A stretch of 64,000 nucleotides of DNA from CAVZMI01 sp050011775 (GCA_050011775.1 JBEKIL010000008.1:100212-164211), one strand, 5' to 3'; positions 9,535 to 18,846 are shown, numbered from the stretch's first letter. Translations and numbers: made by a program. The notes: generated by a model not told the origin, from the letters alone.

Positions 9535-11196
9535 ATGGAGGCAATACACCTGACCATAGCCGATTGGCTCATCATTGCCGTATATTTCGGATTTGTGCTT
9601 GGAATCGGATTCTACCTGAAGAAATTCACACGGAGTGAAAATGATTTCTTTCTTGCAGGACGAAAAAACAGCGCATGGGTGGCCGGACTTGCATTCCTCT
9701 CGGCCAATCTCGGGGCACTCGAACTTCTCGGAATGACCGGAAATACATACAAGTACGGAATGTACGTAGCCCATTTTTATTGGATAGGCGCCGTCCCTGC
9801 AATGCTGTTCCTCGGAATTTATATGATGCCTTTTTATTATAGTAGCAAGATTAAATCAATCCCCGGTTATTTGAAACTCCGATTCGACGAGAAAACGCGC
9901 GTTCTCAACGGGATTGCATTCGCGGTGATGACCCTCCTGGTTTCCGGCATCAACCTGTATGCGATGGCTCTCGTTCTTCACACATTTCTTGGATGGAATT
10001 GGGATATCTGCATGTGGATGTCGGCAGCCACGGTCGCCTGCTATGTCGGGCTAAGCGGCCTAATGTCGGCAATCTTCACCGAGATCGTACAATTCTTTCT
10101 TATATGGTTCGGCCTTTTTCTGGTTGCGATGTTGGGCATTGTCGAAATCGGGAGTCTCAAAGAGGTATTCCACAGGATTCCAGAGGCGTATAATACGCTC
10201 TGGTCAACATCAGCCGATCCGAGTAAAAATGGAATGTTGATTTCATGGGGCGGTATTGTTCTGGGCCTTGGATTTGTGCTATCATTCGGATACTGGACAA
10301 CCGATTTTCTTGTCGTTCAGCGTGCCTTCACTGCAAAAGATCTACGGACAGCCCGATTGACACCGATTCTTGCTTCCTTTTTCAAAATGTGTGTTCCATT
10401 CCTCGTGATTATTCCGGGTTTGATTGCTCTCATTCTCTCGAATGATCCAAAAAGTGGATTTGCATTACTACAGGATGGAGGGAAGCTCAATTATGATTCT
10501 GCCCTTCCTTTATTGATTGCACGATACTATCCAACGGGATTGTTGGGACTTGGAGTCACGGCACTGCTGGCAGGATTTATGGCTGGTCAGGCAGGCAATA
10601 TCAGCGCGTTCAATACAGTCTGGACATACGATATCTATCACTCCGTTATCAACAAAAAAGCTTCGGATGTACATCTTGTTTGGATGGGAAGAGCGGCAAC
10701 GATTGTCGGGATCATCATCAGTATTGGGACCGCCTATTGGGCACGGAGTTTCCCGAGCATTATGGATTATATGCAGGCAATTTTCTCGTGGGTTAATGCA
10801 CCATTGTTTGCCACTATGCTTCTGGGAATGTTCGTCAAATGGATAACACCGAAAGGAGCATTCTGGGGATTAATTGCAGGAATGGGCTCATCATTTACGT
10901 TGTTCCTCGCGGCAAAGTTTAATTGGATTTCAGCGAGTCTGATCACTTTGTCATCAGTATCGAGTGAGATGGCGGTGAATTTCTGGCGTGCTTGGTGGGC
11001 ATGGTGCATCTGCTTCATTGTGACGATCGTTATTAGTCTTTTCACTGAAAAGAAACCGGAGAGCGAACTCGTGGGGTTGGTGAAAGGGCTCACTCCCGAA
11101 ACGGCAACCGGACCGATTCCATTGTATAAAAAGCCGGAATTTATTGGAATTGTTTCTCTGGTGATATTCATTCTGCTCAATGTGTATTTCTGGTAA
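9535..11196 (+). CDS. sodium:solute symporter (SSS family)
   Basis: The 553-residue protein has about fourteen hydrophobic segments and the SSS signature features of the SGLT/PutP superfamily: an early YFxFVLxIGFYLKK helix, the FFLAGRKNSAWVAGLAFLSANLGALELLG stretch typical of TM2-3 (residues about 38-68), and GLGVTALLAGFMAGQAGNIS in the middle. It should couple sodium entry to uptake of a sugar or organic acid; the closeness to SGLT-type transporters favours a sugar-like solute. A small two-helix membrane protein follows after 19 bases and a terminator ends the unit. Confidence 0.88.
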   Translation: MEAIHLTIADWLIIAVYFGFVLGIGFYLKKFTRSENDFFLAGRKNSAWVAGLAFLSANLGALELLGMTGNTYKYGMYVAHFYWIGAVPAMLFLGIYMMPFYYSSKIKSIPGYLKLRFDEKTRVLNGIAFAVMTLLVSGINLYAMALVLHTFLGWNWDICMWMSAATVACYVGLSGLMSAIFTEIVQFFLIWFGLFLVAMLGIVEIGSLKEVFHRIPEAYNTLWSTSADPSKNGMLISWGGIVLGLGFVLSFGYWTTDFLVVQRAFTAKDLRTARLTPILASFFKMCVPFLVIIPGLIALILSNDPKSGFALLQDGGKLNYDSALPLLIARYYPTGLLGLGVTALLAGFMAGQAGNISAFNTVWTYDIYHSVINKKASDVHLVWMGRAATIVGIIISIGTAYWARSFPSIMDYMQAIFSWVNAPLFATMLLGMFVKWITPKGAFWGLIAGMGSSFTLFLAAKFNWISASLITLSSVSSEMAVNFWRAWWAWCICFIVTIVISLFTEKKPESELVGLVKGLTPETATGPIPLYKKPEFIGIVSLVIFILLNVYFW

Positions 11197-11215
11197 TAAA
11201 AAAAGGAATTATATT

Positions 11216-11428
11216 ATGACCTCGGAACAACCACAAATGAAATCCATCTGGTATCTCGTCGGACTCATTCTGATCAGCATGGGTGTGATAATATTTATTA
11301 CAGGTCTTGTATCCCCGGAGACACAAAAAACTGTTCTTGCCGAGCTTCGCCCGGATATCTGGTGGGGACTTGTGATGATTGCCGGCGGGCTTACACTTTT
11401 TTTGACAAACCGGAAATCTTCGACCTGA
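11216..11428 (+). CDS. small two-helix membrane protein
   Basis: The 70-residue product has two hydrophobic helices (about residues 11-33 and 47-64) separated by a short loop SPETQKTVLAELRPD and a basic C-terminus. The ATG at 11216 is chosen over an earlier in-frame start because an AAGGA ribosome site lies just before it. Position directly after the symporter gene and before a terminator suggests an accessory subunit or stabiliser of that transporter. No family was recognised. Confidence 0.65.
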   Translation: MTSEQPQMKSIWYLVGLILISMGVIIFITGLVSPETQKTVLAELRPDIWWGLVMIAGGLTLFLTNRKSST

Positions 11429-11481
11429 ACAAAAATTCAAGATTCCCACTTAAGAAGTTGGTATTTTAGGCCGATAATATT

Positions 11482-11514
11482 AATGCCCTTTTTGGAATTT
11501 TAGGGCATTTTTTT
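11482..11514 (+). terminator. intrinsic terminator of the symporter unit
   Basis: A perfect 8-bp stem (aatgccct at 11482-11489 with agggcatt at 11502-11509), a 12-base loop, and a run of Ts. It ends the symporter/small protein unit before the TetR control region. Confidence 0.85.
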
Positions 11515-11533
11515 CGGTTTATACGTATAGAAT

Positions 11534-11609
11534 GACCGGCTGGTCTTGACCTTGAACTAATATTCATCTATATTACGACTGGTTAGTCAAAATATGACCT
11601 TATAGTCAT
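11534..11609 (+). promoter_or_regulatory. promoter of the tetR-RND operon with three TetR-like operators
   Basis: A sigma70-like promoter is readable as TTGACC (11546-11551), 17 bases, TATATT (11569-11574). Three 12-bp near-palindromes of the form GACYnnnTRGTC surround it: GACCGGCTGGTC (11534-11545) directly upstream of the -35, GACTGGTTAGTC (11577-11588) directly after the -10, and GACCTTATAGTC (11596-11607), itself inside a longer ATGACC...GTCAT dyad (11594-11609). This resembles autoregulatory operators of efflux-linked TetR proteins, so the downstream regulator probably represses its own operon. Confidence 0.7.
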
Positions 11610-11648
11610 CAATCATATTTTCATATAGATTTTAAACATAGGGCTTCA

Positions 11649-12302
11649 ATGGAGCAATTAAACAGCAGTCAGGCGCTCTCGCGTAAAGAGCGGGAGAAAT
11701 TTGCCAGGCAGCAGGAAATCTTGAAGGCAGCCCGTGAACTTTTCATCCGTAAAGGATATCACGATACCACACTTGAAGAAATCGCCCACCATGCGGAATT
11801 TGGTAAGGGGACTATTTACAATTATTTCAGCAGCAAAGAAGAGCTTTTCAACGGGATTATCAATAGTCTCGTCGATGAGATGTTCGAGCTTGTGCAGTCG
11901 GCTATCGCTGTTTCTGGACACGCCCGGGAAAAGTTGACCGCCTACGCCAGTGCAATGATCTCGCATGCCCGTTCAAACGCCGATCTCTTCCGGTTGATAT
12001 TTCAGGAATTCCATCGCGCAAATTCTCCGGAGTTCAAGGAGAATTTAAAACATTTCCATGAACGCACAAAAAAAATACAGGAATTAATCATCCATCCAAT
12101 CGAGGAAGAAATCAGCGCGGGGAAGATCAGACCGGTCGATGCCCGGGAGCTTATCTCGCTTTTCGACGGGATGCTGCGTTCGTATTGTCTCAATTATCTC
12201 GAAAATCAATTTCAGTTTCAAAACGACGACGTTGATACTGCCGCCGCTCTCATTGTTTCCGTTTTTTTCGATGGCGCAGCGGAACCGAATCGTAAAGGAT
12301 AA
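11649..12302 (+). CDS. TetR/AcrR family transcriptional regulator
   Basis: The 217-residue protein has the N-terminal TetR DNA-binding domain (about residues 20-66): ILKAARELFIRKGYHDTTLEEIAHHAEFGKGTIYNYFSSKEELF, the usual helix-turn-helix with the GTIYNYF recognition helix. The remaining helical domain should bind a ligand and dimerise. The stop is four bases from the tolC-like ATG, so it is co-transcribed with the efflux genes it presumably represses through the palindromes at 11534-11609. Confidence 0.9.
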   Translation: MEQLNSSQALSRKEREKFARQQEILKAARELFIRKGYHDTTLEEIAHHAEFGKGTIYNYFSSKEELFNGIINSLVDEMFELVQSAIAVSGHAREKLTAYASAMISHARSNADLFRLIFQEFHRANSPEFKENLKHFHERTKKIQELIIHPIEEEISAGKIRPVDARELISLFDGMLRSYCLNYLENQFQFQNDDVDTAAALIVSVFFDGAAEPNRKG

Positions 12303-12306
12303 AACC

Positions 12307-13680
12307 ATGATGAAACCAGGAGCAAAATTTTTTATCACAATTTTTACACCTTTCGTGCTCTGCATACTTCCGTCTGTGAGTGCAGTCGGGCAGGAATCGG
12401 CGCGGTCTCAAGGATCTGTCGTCCTGACTCTCGATAAAGCGATCTCGCTTGCGCTTCAACAAAACCGGGATGTCCTTATCGCTGAACAGGACCGGTTCAA
12501 AGCCGATGCGCAGGTTGGCGAAGCGTGGGCCGGTGCACTGCCCCAGCTTTCAATCAGCGGAGTCTATACACGGAATATCCAAAAGCCCGTACTCTTCATT
12601 CCACCAAATAATCCGATTAATCCGACCGATAAAACAATGGCATTCGAAATCGGATCGACAAACGCATATGCGATGAGTGCATCGTTAACACAGCCGCTCT
12701 TCAGCCGAAGGATCGGAGTAGCGCTACAGATTGCCAATACCTACCGCGAATTTATGGAGCAATCCTATCAATCCGTAAGCCAGGCAGTCATTCGCGATGT
12801 AAGGAAATCGTTTTACCTCGTTTTGCTTGCTCAGAAGCTTGTAGAAGCGAATCGCCAGGGACTCGACGTCGTTAAGGCGAACGTTGAAAATGTTAGGGCA
12901 CAATATCGTAACGGGACAGCCGCTGAATTCGATCTGCTTCGTGCCGAAGTACAGCTTGCCAATACCGAACCGCTCCTTATCTCGGCCGAAAATAATCTGG
13001 CTCTGGCTATCAACGCGCTAAAAAATCTTGTGGCAATCCCCATAGAACAGGATGTCGTTCTCCAGGGTGATTTTACCTTTGAAGAACTTCCGGAAACCGC
13101 AATGATTGAAGCAAGACGGAATGCACTTACCACAAATCCTTTGGTCCTTCAATTGTCGCTTCAGGAATCTCTTCTTGAGAAGAATATCAGAATAGAGCAG
13201 GCGGGTTATTTCCCTACTCTGAATCTCGTCGGTGGCTACTCGTGGCAGGCACAGGATAATACGTTCCAATTCAACAACTATCTCTGGGCGAAAATGCTTA
13301 ATGTCGGACTAACGCTTTCTTTCCCGATATTTGACGGTCTGAAAACCTCCAACCGCGTTCAACAGGCGGAGATCGAAAAGGAAAAGATTTATTATACGCG
13401 AATGAAGGCCGAGGAAGGATTAAAAATTCAGATCCAATCGGCAGAATTGAAAATGGCCGAAGCGAAAAAGCGGATCTCCGGACAGGAGAAAAACATCGAT
13501 CAGGCACAGAAAGCCGTTAGTATCGCACAGACCCGCTTCAATAGCGGAGTCGGGACACAGCTCGAGCTGCTTGATGCTCAGGTGGCAATGACACGGGCAC
13601 AAACAAATTACGCGCAGGCAATCTATGATTATCTTGTAGCAAAAGCCGAATGGCAATATGCAGTCGGGATTTCTCAATGA
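12307..13680 (+). CDS. TolC-family outer-membrane efflux protein
   Basis: A 457-residue protein with a signal peptide (about residues 1-28, ending near PSVSAVGQ) and two OEP repeats. Typical features are LTLDKAISLALQQN, the long coiled helices QYRNGTAAEFDLLRAEVQLANTEP and RFNSGVGTQLELLDAQVAMTRAQ. It forms the trimeric outer-membrane tunnel of the tripartite pump with the adaptor at 13944 and RND pump at 15046. ATG 12307 lies four bases after the tetR stop; the longer in-frame extension would overlap tetR and is rejected. Confidence 0.92.
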   Translation: MMKPGAKFFITIFTPFVLCILPSVSAVGQESARSQGSVVLTLDKAISLALQQNRDVLIAEQDRFKADAQVGEAWAGALPQLSISGVYTRNIQKPVLFIPPNNPINPTDKTMAFEIGSTNAYAMSASLTQPLFSRRIGVALQIANTYREFMEQSYQSVSQAVIRDVRKSFYLVLLAQKLVEANRQGLDVVKANVENVRAQYRNGTAAEFDLLRAEVQLANTEPLLISAENNLALAINALKNLVAIPIEQDVVLQGDFTFEELPETAMIEARRNALTTNPLVLQLSLQESLLEKNIRIEQAGYFPTLNLVGGYSWQAQDNTFQFNNYLWAKMLNVGLTLSFPIFDGLKTSNRVQQAEIEKEKIYYTRMKAEEGLKIQIQSAELKMAEAKKRISGQEKNIDQAQKAVSIAQTRFNSGVGTQLELLDAQVAMTRAQTNYAQAIYDYLVAKAEWQYAVGISQ

Positions 13681-13690
13681 TAGGTTTTAA

Positions 13691-13892
13691 ACTCTGTGTC
13701 CTTACAGGTCGTAGACCTTTGTGCTGGATCGACGCTGAAAAGTTCTCAGTGTCCTCTGTGGTTCTCTTTTCTAAAACATAACACCACAAGGATAAAAGAC
13801 GATTTAAGGTGCTGTGCCCCATTTATTAATAAGAATAGTTATAGGGTCACTGCCACAGAGTTCGCAAAGTTGAAAAAGAGAGAACACAGAGT
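13691..13892. repeat. MITE-like repeat copy R1 with terminal inverted repeats
   Basis: A 202-bp element sits between the tolC-like and adaptor genes. Its ends are inverted: ACTCTGTGTCC (13691-13701) and GAACACAGAGT (13882-13892), 10 of 11 matching. Inside is a second inverted pair, ctctgtgg near 13754 and ccacagag near 13853-13860, around a block containing gataaaagacgatttaagg. A second copy (R2) with a near-identical core lies at 18189-18371 in the same direction. No ORF is convincing. It behaves like a small non-autonomous element. Confidence 0.75.
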
Positions 13893-13943
13893 ATGAAAAA
13901 TCGTCAAAGTGTTTAATATAACAGAAGAGCTAAAGGAGAATTA

Positions 13944-15014
13944 ATGACTACCGTCCATCACCTTGATAAAGCCCTCCAATGGGTCATCGTAATGATTTTG
14001 TTTTTTACATTGATCGGATGTGGATCGGGCACAAAAGACAAACCGCAAACCAGTTCGGCAGCTTCCGGCAGTAATGTCATCCCGGTGGAAATCGCTCCGG
14101 TTACGCGACAGAATGTTTCTGCCAATAAGACCTTTTCCGGCACACTCGAAGGGGAGGAGCAGGCCAATATTGTAGCAAAAATCTCAGAACGCATTACAGG
14201 CATCAAGGTACATGTCGGTGAAGCGGCCGGGGCGGGTACTGTCGTACTTTTGCTCGATAAGAGTGGCGTGACATCACAGTACTATCAGGCCGAAGCGGGT
14301 TATAAAAATGCCGAAAAAACGCTTGAGCGTATGAAATCTCTCTATAACGAAGGTGCTATCTCGCTCCAGGCATTGGATGGAACCCAGACCCAATACGATG
14401 TCGCTAAAGCAAACTTCGACGCAGCACGGGGTGCGGTTGAGCTGACGACTCCGATTTCCGGAGTCGTAACAGCTATTAATGTCAGCGTCGGTGATCTTGC
14501 AGTACCCGGAGCGTTACTAGCGACGATAGCAAAGATCACCCGATTAAAAGTGACCTTCAACATTAGCGAAACAGATGTCACGAATCTCGCGATCGGTCAA
14601 AAGGTTCAGGTATATACGGAATCAAAGTCCGATGCAGTGGTCGAAGGGCGGATTGTTCAGCTTTCGAAATCCGCCGACGTCAAGTCGCGTACATTCGAAA
14701 TCAAAGCGATATTCCCAAATACAAAAGATAAATGGTTTAAACCGGGCATGTACAGCAAGGTGATAGTACAGGTTTCTCCACGGGTAAAGACTCTCGTTAT
14801 TCCGAACGCTGCAATTCAAAGTGATGGTGTCACTAACCGAGTATTTGTTGTCCGCAGCGGACGTTCCTTCCAGCAGACTGTTCAGGTAGGTGTTTCTAAC
14901 GACAAGTATTCGGAGATAGTAAAGGGGTTGGTTGAGAACGATACTGTGGTGACGACTGGGGCGACGACCGTGCGAGATAGCGGATATGTCAGTATCGCAA
15001 ATCGATCAAATTAA
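13944..15014 (+). CDS. RND efflux periplasmic adaptor (membrane fusion protein), lipoprotein
   Basis: The 356-residue protein begins with a lipoprotein signal ending in LIGC (Cys26), so it is probably anchored in the inner membrane facing the periplasm. It has the HlyD/AcrA layout: barrel-sandwich halves around IVAKISERITGIKVHVGEAA and TTPISGVVTAINVSVGD, a helical hairpin between them (about 110-155), a beta-barrel and a membrane-proximal domain with KTLVIPNAAI. A good AAGGAG precedes the ATG. The pump gene follows 31 bases later. Confidence 0.92.
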   Translation: MTTVHHLDKALQWVIVMILFFTLIGCGSGTKDKPQTSSAASGSNVIPVEIAPVTRQNVSANKTFSGTLEGEEQANIVAKISERITGIKVHVGEAAGAGTVVLLLDKSGVTSQYYQAEAGYKNAEKTLERMKSLYNEGAISLQALDGTQTQYDVAKANFDAARGAVELTTPISGVVTAINVSVGDLAVPGALLATIAKITRLKVTFNISETDVTNLAIGQKVQVYTESKSDAVVEGRIVQLSKSADVKSRTFEIKAIFPNTKDKWFKPGMYSKVIVQVSPRVKTLVIPNAAIQSDGVTNRVFVVRSGRSFQQTVQVGVSNDKYSEIVKGLVENDTVVTTGATTVRDSGYVSIANRSN

Positions 15015-15045
15015 ATGTTAGAACGATAGAAAGTGAGCACGACTC

Positions 15046-18000
15046 ATGAAACTTGCTGATGTCTCTATAGAACGCCCGGTCTTTGCGACGATGATGATCC
15101 TTGCACTGATCGTGCTTGGAATTTTTTCATTTATAAAACTGAATATCGATCTTATCCCCGATATCGATTTTCCGTATGTGACAGCTACGACCGTCCTCCC
15201 CGGTGCAGGTCCCGAACAGATTGAGACCGATGTAACGAAGAAAATCGAGGATGCGGTCAACACCATCGGTGGTATCGACCATATAACGTCGATTTCGCAG
15301 GAAGGTGTATCCATTATCATCATCCAGTTCAAACTGGAAGTCGAAGGAAAACAGGCAGCGCAGGATGTGCGCGAAAAAATAGCCGCAATCCGGTCGGATC
15401 TCCCGACGGACATCCAGGATCCGATCATCCAGCGTATCGATCCCGCTAGTGTACCGATATTCACGCTCTCGGTGTCGGGTGGTGAGCGGTCCGGAAAAGA
15501 AATTACCACATTCACGAAAAATGAGATTAAGAAACGGCTGGAAAATGTTCCGGGAGTCGGCCGGGTCGACCTCGTCGGCGGTGCCGAACGTGAAATTCAG
15601 GTTGACGTCGATGCTGCACGGCTGCAGTCGTATAACCTCTCGATTCAGGACGTTATACAGAATGTCTCCTCATCGAATGTCGAAGTCCCCGCCGGCAATC
15701 TGGTTCAGGGGCAGCGGCAGCTGTTACTCCGCACCATGGGAAAATATACGAATGTCGATGATTTCAACATGGTGATTGTTGCTACTCCGGGTGGAAGGGT
15801 TGTCCATCTTTCAGACGTGGCGCAAGTTGTTGATGGTGTGAAGGAACAGGTGAGCCTTACGCGCGTCAATGGCAGGAGTGCCGTCGGATTGAATATTTTG
15901 AAGCAATCCGGCAGCAATACCGTCCGTGTCGCAGACGAAATACTGAAAGAAATTGCTCGAATCCAGAGAACTCTTCCCCGCGATCTTCAGGTCACCATTG
16001 CACGAGATAACAGCGTATTCATTCGAGACGCGGTGCGCGACGTGTTGTTCGATATTCTGTACGGAGGACTGCTGGCAGTCATCGTGGTGTACCTCTTCCT
16101 CGCAAACCTGCGATCGACGATCATCAGCGCGATCGCCCTTCCAACATCGATCATCGCCAGTTTTATCATTATGTATGCGTTGAACTTTACGTTGAATATG
16201 ATTTCTCTGCTGGCACTCTCGCTTGCTGTCGGATTACTCATCGACGATGCAATTGTCGTTATCGAAAATATTTACCGGCACATGCAGCAGGGCGCAACAC
16301 CGATGGAAGCTGCAAAGGTGGCAACGAGTGAGATCGGACTTGCCGTCATGGCAACGACGTTCACTATCGTTGCGGTGTTCATCCCGATCGCTTTTACACC
16401 AGGTATTGTCGGACGATTTTTCTATCAGTTCGGCATTACAGTCTCGGTTGCAGTACTCGTGTCGTTGTTCGTCGCTTTTACGCTGACGCCGATGCTCTCC
16501 TCCCGCTGGCTCAGCGAAGCGGATGAAAAATTGACCAATGAGGGTTCAATTCTCAGGAGAGCGCTTTATTATTTCAATCATTTCTTCGAGATATTGAGCC
16601 ACCGGTACAGAAAAGCCATCGCATGGTCGCTTACACATCGCAAAACCGTGATTTTCGGATCGATAGGTGTTTTTCTATTCAGTTTCGTGCTCATCAGATT
16701 CCTGGGCACATCCTTTTTCCCGACATCCGATCAGGGCGAGTTCAACATCAGCATCAATGCAGCGCCCGGCAGTTCTCTGGAACAGACGAGCGACATCTGT
16801 GCGTCAATTGAGAGGGTTGTACAGAAACAGCCTGAAGTTATAACGGTGTTGACGACAATCGGAGCAGGGAACGATCCTGTGACGAAGGGAAATATACTTG
16901 TGAAACTGGTGAAGAAAAATAAGCGTCAGCGGGGCGTTGAGCGGATTATGGATGACCTGAGATCGCAGCTGAGCAATATCCCGGGTGCAAACCTGGGATT
17001 CGGGCCGACGGCAACGGTTGGTGGTAATCAAAAACCTGTGATAATGAGCGTCCGCGGCGACGATTTCTCAACGATTAAAGGTATTGCCGACAGGGTTGAA
17101 CGCATTGTCCGCACGACTCCTGGAGCCGTGGATATCGAAAACAGCCTCGAGATATCAAAACCCGAAGTCCGTATCCGCATCGACCGTGAGAAGGCTTCGG
17201 ATCTCGGCGTTAATGTTGGACTCATTGCCACTACCGCCCGAGCGATGGTCGATGGATTCGTTGCTACGAAATATCAGGAAGGTGATGAGCAATACGATGT
17301 GCGTGTTCGGCTGGCAAAAGAAGACAGGACATCGTTTGAAGATGTCAATAATCTCACGATCAAGAGTAATAAAGATGGAACTCCTGGACAGAAATTATTA
17401 ATACCGGTAAGTTATGTCGCAGACATACGGCAAGGATCGGGGCCGTCGAAAATCAACCGGTTTGACCGTCAGCGGGAAATCCGTATCGATGCATATCTTT
17501 CGAAACGTCTCCTGGGCGATGTGCTCGGAGATATACAGAAACGAACGGCTGAACTTAATATTCCGTCCGGATATTCTGTCGGCGTCGTAGGTCAGGGGCA
17601 GATGCAGGCCGAATCGTTCGGCAATATTTTCCTGTCGCTTATGCTGGCGATTGTGTTCGTGTATATCGTGCTGGCTGCGCAATTCGAAAGCTTTTCATAC
17701 CCGTTCGCGATCATGCTGGCCCTTCCGATGGCGTTAATCGGGGCTGTTCTCGGACTGCTCGTCTTCGGGAGCGCGCTTTCGATGATGTCGATGATCGGGG
17801 TTATCATGTTGATGGGATTGGTGACAAAGAACGGTATTTTATTGGTGGACTATGCCAACGTGCTCCGCGACCGCGGGCACGAGAGGACCGACGCGCTGAT
17901 TCGCGCAGGCGCCACGCGGCTCCGTCCGATTTTAATGACGACCTTTGCCATGATTTTCGGTATGGTGCCGGTGGCATTCGGTGTTAGTGAGGGAAGCGAG

Positions 18001-18171
18001 TTTCGTTCACCGATGGGACAGGCGGTGATCGGCGGGTTGATAACTTCAACACTTTTAACGCTCTTTGTTGTGCCTGTTGTATATTCTGTCATTGACGATA
18101 TATCGTTCAAACGGGTATTCGGTTTTGTATATTGGGTGGTTGAATTTGTGAGAAGGAAATTGAAAAGATAA
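15046..18171 (+). CDS. RND multidrug efflux transporter (HAE1/AcrB-like)
   Basis: A full-length 1041-residue RND permease. It opens with MKLADVSIERPVFATMMILALIVLG-type TM1, has porter domains in two periplasmic loops, and carries the paired acidic proton-relay residues in TM4 (GLLIDDAIVVIENIYRH). TM10-12 and the internal repeat of the halves are clear, including LMGLVTKNGILLVDYAN. It should export hydrophobic compounds using the proton gradient together with the adaptor and TolC-like protein. Substrates are not predictable. A MITE-like repeat follows its stop. Confidence 0.94.
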   Translation: MKLADVSIERPVFATMMILALIVLGIFSFIKLNIDLIPDIDFPYVTATTVLPGAGPEQIETDVTKKIEDAVNTIGGIDHITSISQEGVSIIIIQFKLEVEGKQAAQDVREKIAAIRSDLPTDIQDPIIQRIDPASVPIFTLSVSGGERSGKEITTFTKNEIKKRLENVPGVGRVDLVGGAEREIQVDVDAARLQSYNLSIQDVIQNVSSSNVEVPAGNLVQGQRQLLLRTMGKYTNVDDFNMVIVATPGGRVVHLSDVAQVVDGVKEQVSLTRVNGRSAVGLNILKQSGSNTVRVADEILKEIARIQRTLPRDLQVTIARDNSVFIRDAVRDVLFDILYGGLLAVIVVYLFLANLRSTIISAIALPTSIIASFIIMYALNFTLNMISLLALSLAVGLLIDDAIVVIENIYRHMQQGATPMEAAKVATSEIGLAVMATTFTIVAVFIPIAFTPGIVGRFFYQFGITVSVAVLVSLFVAFTLTPMLSSRWLSEADEKLTNEGSILRRALYYFNHFFEILSHRYRKAIAWSLTHRKTVIFGSIGVFLFSFVLIRFLGTSFFPTSDQGEFNISINAAPGSSLEQTSDICASIERVVQKQPEVITVLTTIGAGNDPVTKGNILVKLVKKNKRQRGVERIMDDLRSQLSNIPGANLGFGPTATVGGNQKPVIMSVRGDDFSTIKGIADRVERIVRTTPGAVDIENSLEISKPEVRIRIDREKASDLGVNVGLIATTARAMVDGFVATKYQEGDEQYDVRVRLAKEDRTSFEDVNNLTIKSNKDGTPGQKLLIPVSYVADIRQGSGPSKINRFDRQREIRIDAYLSKRLLGDVLGDIQKRTAELNIPSGYSVGVVGQGQMQAESFGNIFLSLMLAIVFVYIVLAAQFESFSYPFAIMLALPMALIGAVLGLLVFGSALSMMSMIGVIMLMGLVTKNGILLVDYANVLRDRGHERTDALIRAGATRLRPILMTTFAMIFGMVPVAFGVSEGSEFRSPMGQAVIGGLITSTLLTLFVVPVVYSVIDDISFKRVFGFVYWVVEFVRRKLKR

Positions 18172-18188
18172 ATTTAAAAACCATTAAA

Positions 18189-18371
18189 ACTCTGTGTCCT
18201 CTGCATATGGTATTTTTATAATGATTCTCGTGATCTCTGTGGTTATCTTTTCTAAAATATAACACCATGGGGATAAAAGACGATTTAAGGTGCTGTGCCC
18301 CATTTATTAATATGAATAGTTGTAGGGTCACTGCCACAGAGTACACAAAGAATAAGAAGAGGAAACGGAGT
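18189..18371. repeat. MITE-like repeat copy R2
   Basis: Second copy of the element at 13691-13892, same orientation, 183 bp. The core (from ctctgtggtt near 18234 to ccacagag near 18334-18341) is nearly identical to R1, whereas the segments outside it differ. The ends ACTCTGTGTCC (18189-18199) and GGAAACGGAGT (18361-18371) are again inverted but more worn. R1 and R2 bracket the adaptor and pump genes as direct repeats. Confidence 0.75.
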
Positions 18372-18393
18372 AGAAATTGGAGAGAGTATCCGC

Positions 18394-18450
18394 ATGAAAA
18401 TTGTTTACGTCATCTGCAATGATGCCTCGATATTTACCCTGAGCGAATGA
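18394..18450 (+). pseudogene. truncated relic of a PII-like gene
   Basis: Eighteen codons read MKIVYVICNDASIFTLSE and stop. The first nine residues equal the start of the intact PII-like gene at 18547, but the DNA differs mostly at third codon positions (aaa/aag, gtt/gta, tac/tat, gtc/gtt). That pattern suggests a diverged paralogue whose rest was lost, rather than a fresh partial duplication. The reading frame runs directly into the dispersed palindromic repeat at 18436. Confidence 0.6.
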
Positions 18451-18485
18451 GTCGAAGGGCGCCCTGCCCCATAGAACGGGGCAGG
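18436..18485. repeat. palindromic repeat (cctgag..gtcgaaggg plus cctgcccc hairpin)
   Basis: The word ccctgagcgaatgagtcgaaggg is followed by a perfect 8-bp hairpin, cctgcccc (18463-18470) with ggggcagg (18478-18485). Both parts have relatives elsewhere in the window (near 19275, 24890 and 30440). It sits at the break point of the PII-like relic. Confidence 0.6.
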
Positions 18486-18546
18486 ACTACTCGGCATCCT
18501 GGCTATTGAATACTCTGATTACTATTATCGGCTACGGAGAAGAGCT

Positions 18547-18846
18547 ATGAAGATTGTATATGTTATCTGCAATGAAGTGTATGAGGACCGCATCATGAGC
18601 ATCCTCACCCGCACCGGCATCGATTACTATACTTGCTGGGAGCATGTAAAAGGAAAAGGACACGAAACGGAACCGCACCTCGGTACACGGAGCTTTCCCG
18701 GCATGAATGCGGTTCTGATGATAGCGCTGCCTGAAAAGTCCACACTAGATAAACTCATTGTAGAGATTGAAGAGGCGAACAAGGGAATCTTAAAGCCGGA
18801 TGATCGGATCAGGCTGTTTCAGGTGCCGCTGGAGAGGATTGTATAG
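18547..18846 (+). CDS. PII-like small regulatory protein
   Basis: The 99-residue product has the ferredoxin-like PII/CutA-type fold pattern: MKIVYVICNEVYEDRIMSILTRTGI, a T-loop-like stretch around VKGKGHETEPHLGTRSFPGMN, then VLMIALPEKSTLDKLIVEIEEANK. Trimeric PII-like proteins of this kind often sit next to transporters, including RND pumps, and may sense a small ligand or metal. The ATG follows GGAGAAGAGCT. It lies about 375 bases after the RND gene, beyond repeat DNA, so co-transcription is uncertain. The ligand is unknown. Confidence 0.65.
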   Translation: MKIVYVICNEVYEDRIMSILTRTGIDYYTCWEHVKGKGHETEPHLGTRSFPGMNAVLMIALPEKSTLDKLIVEIEEANKGILKPDDRIRLFQVPLERIV

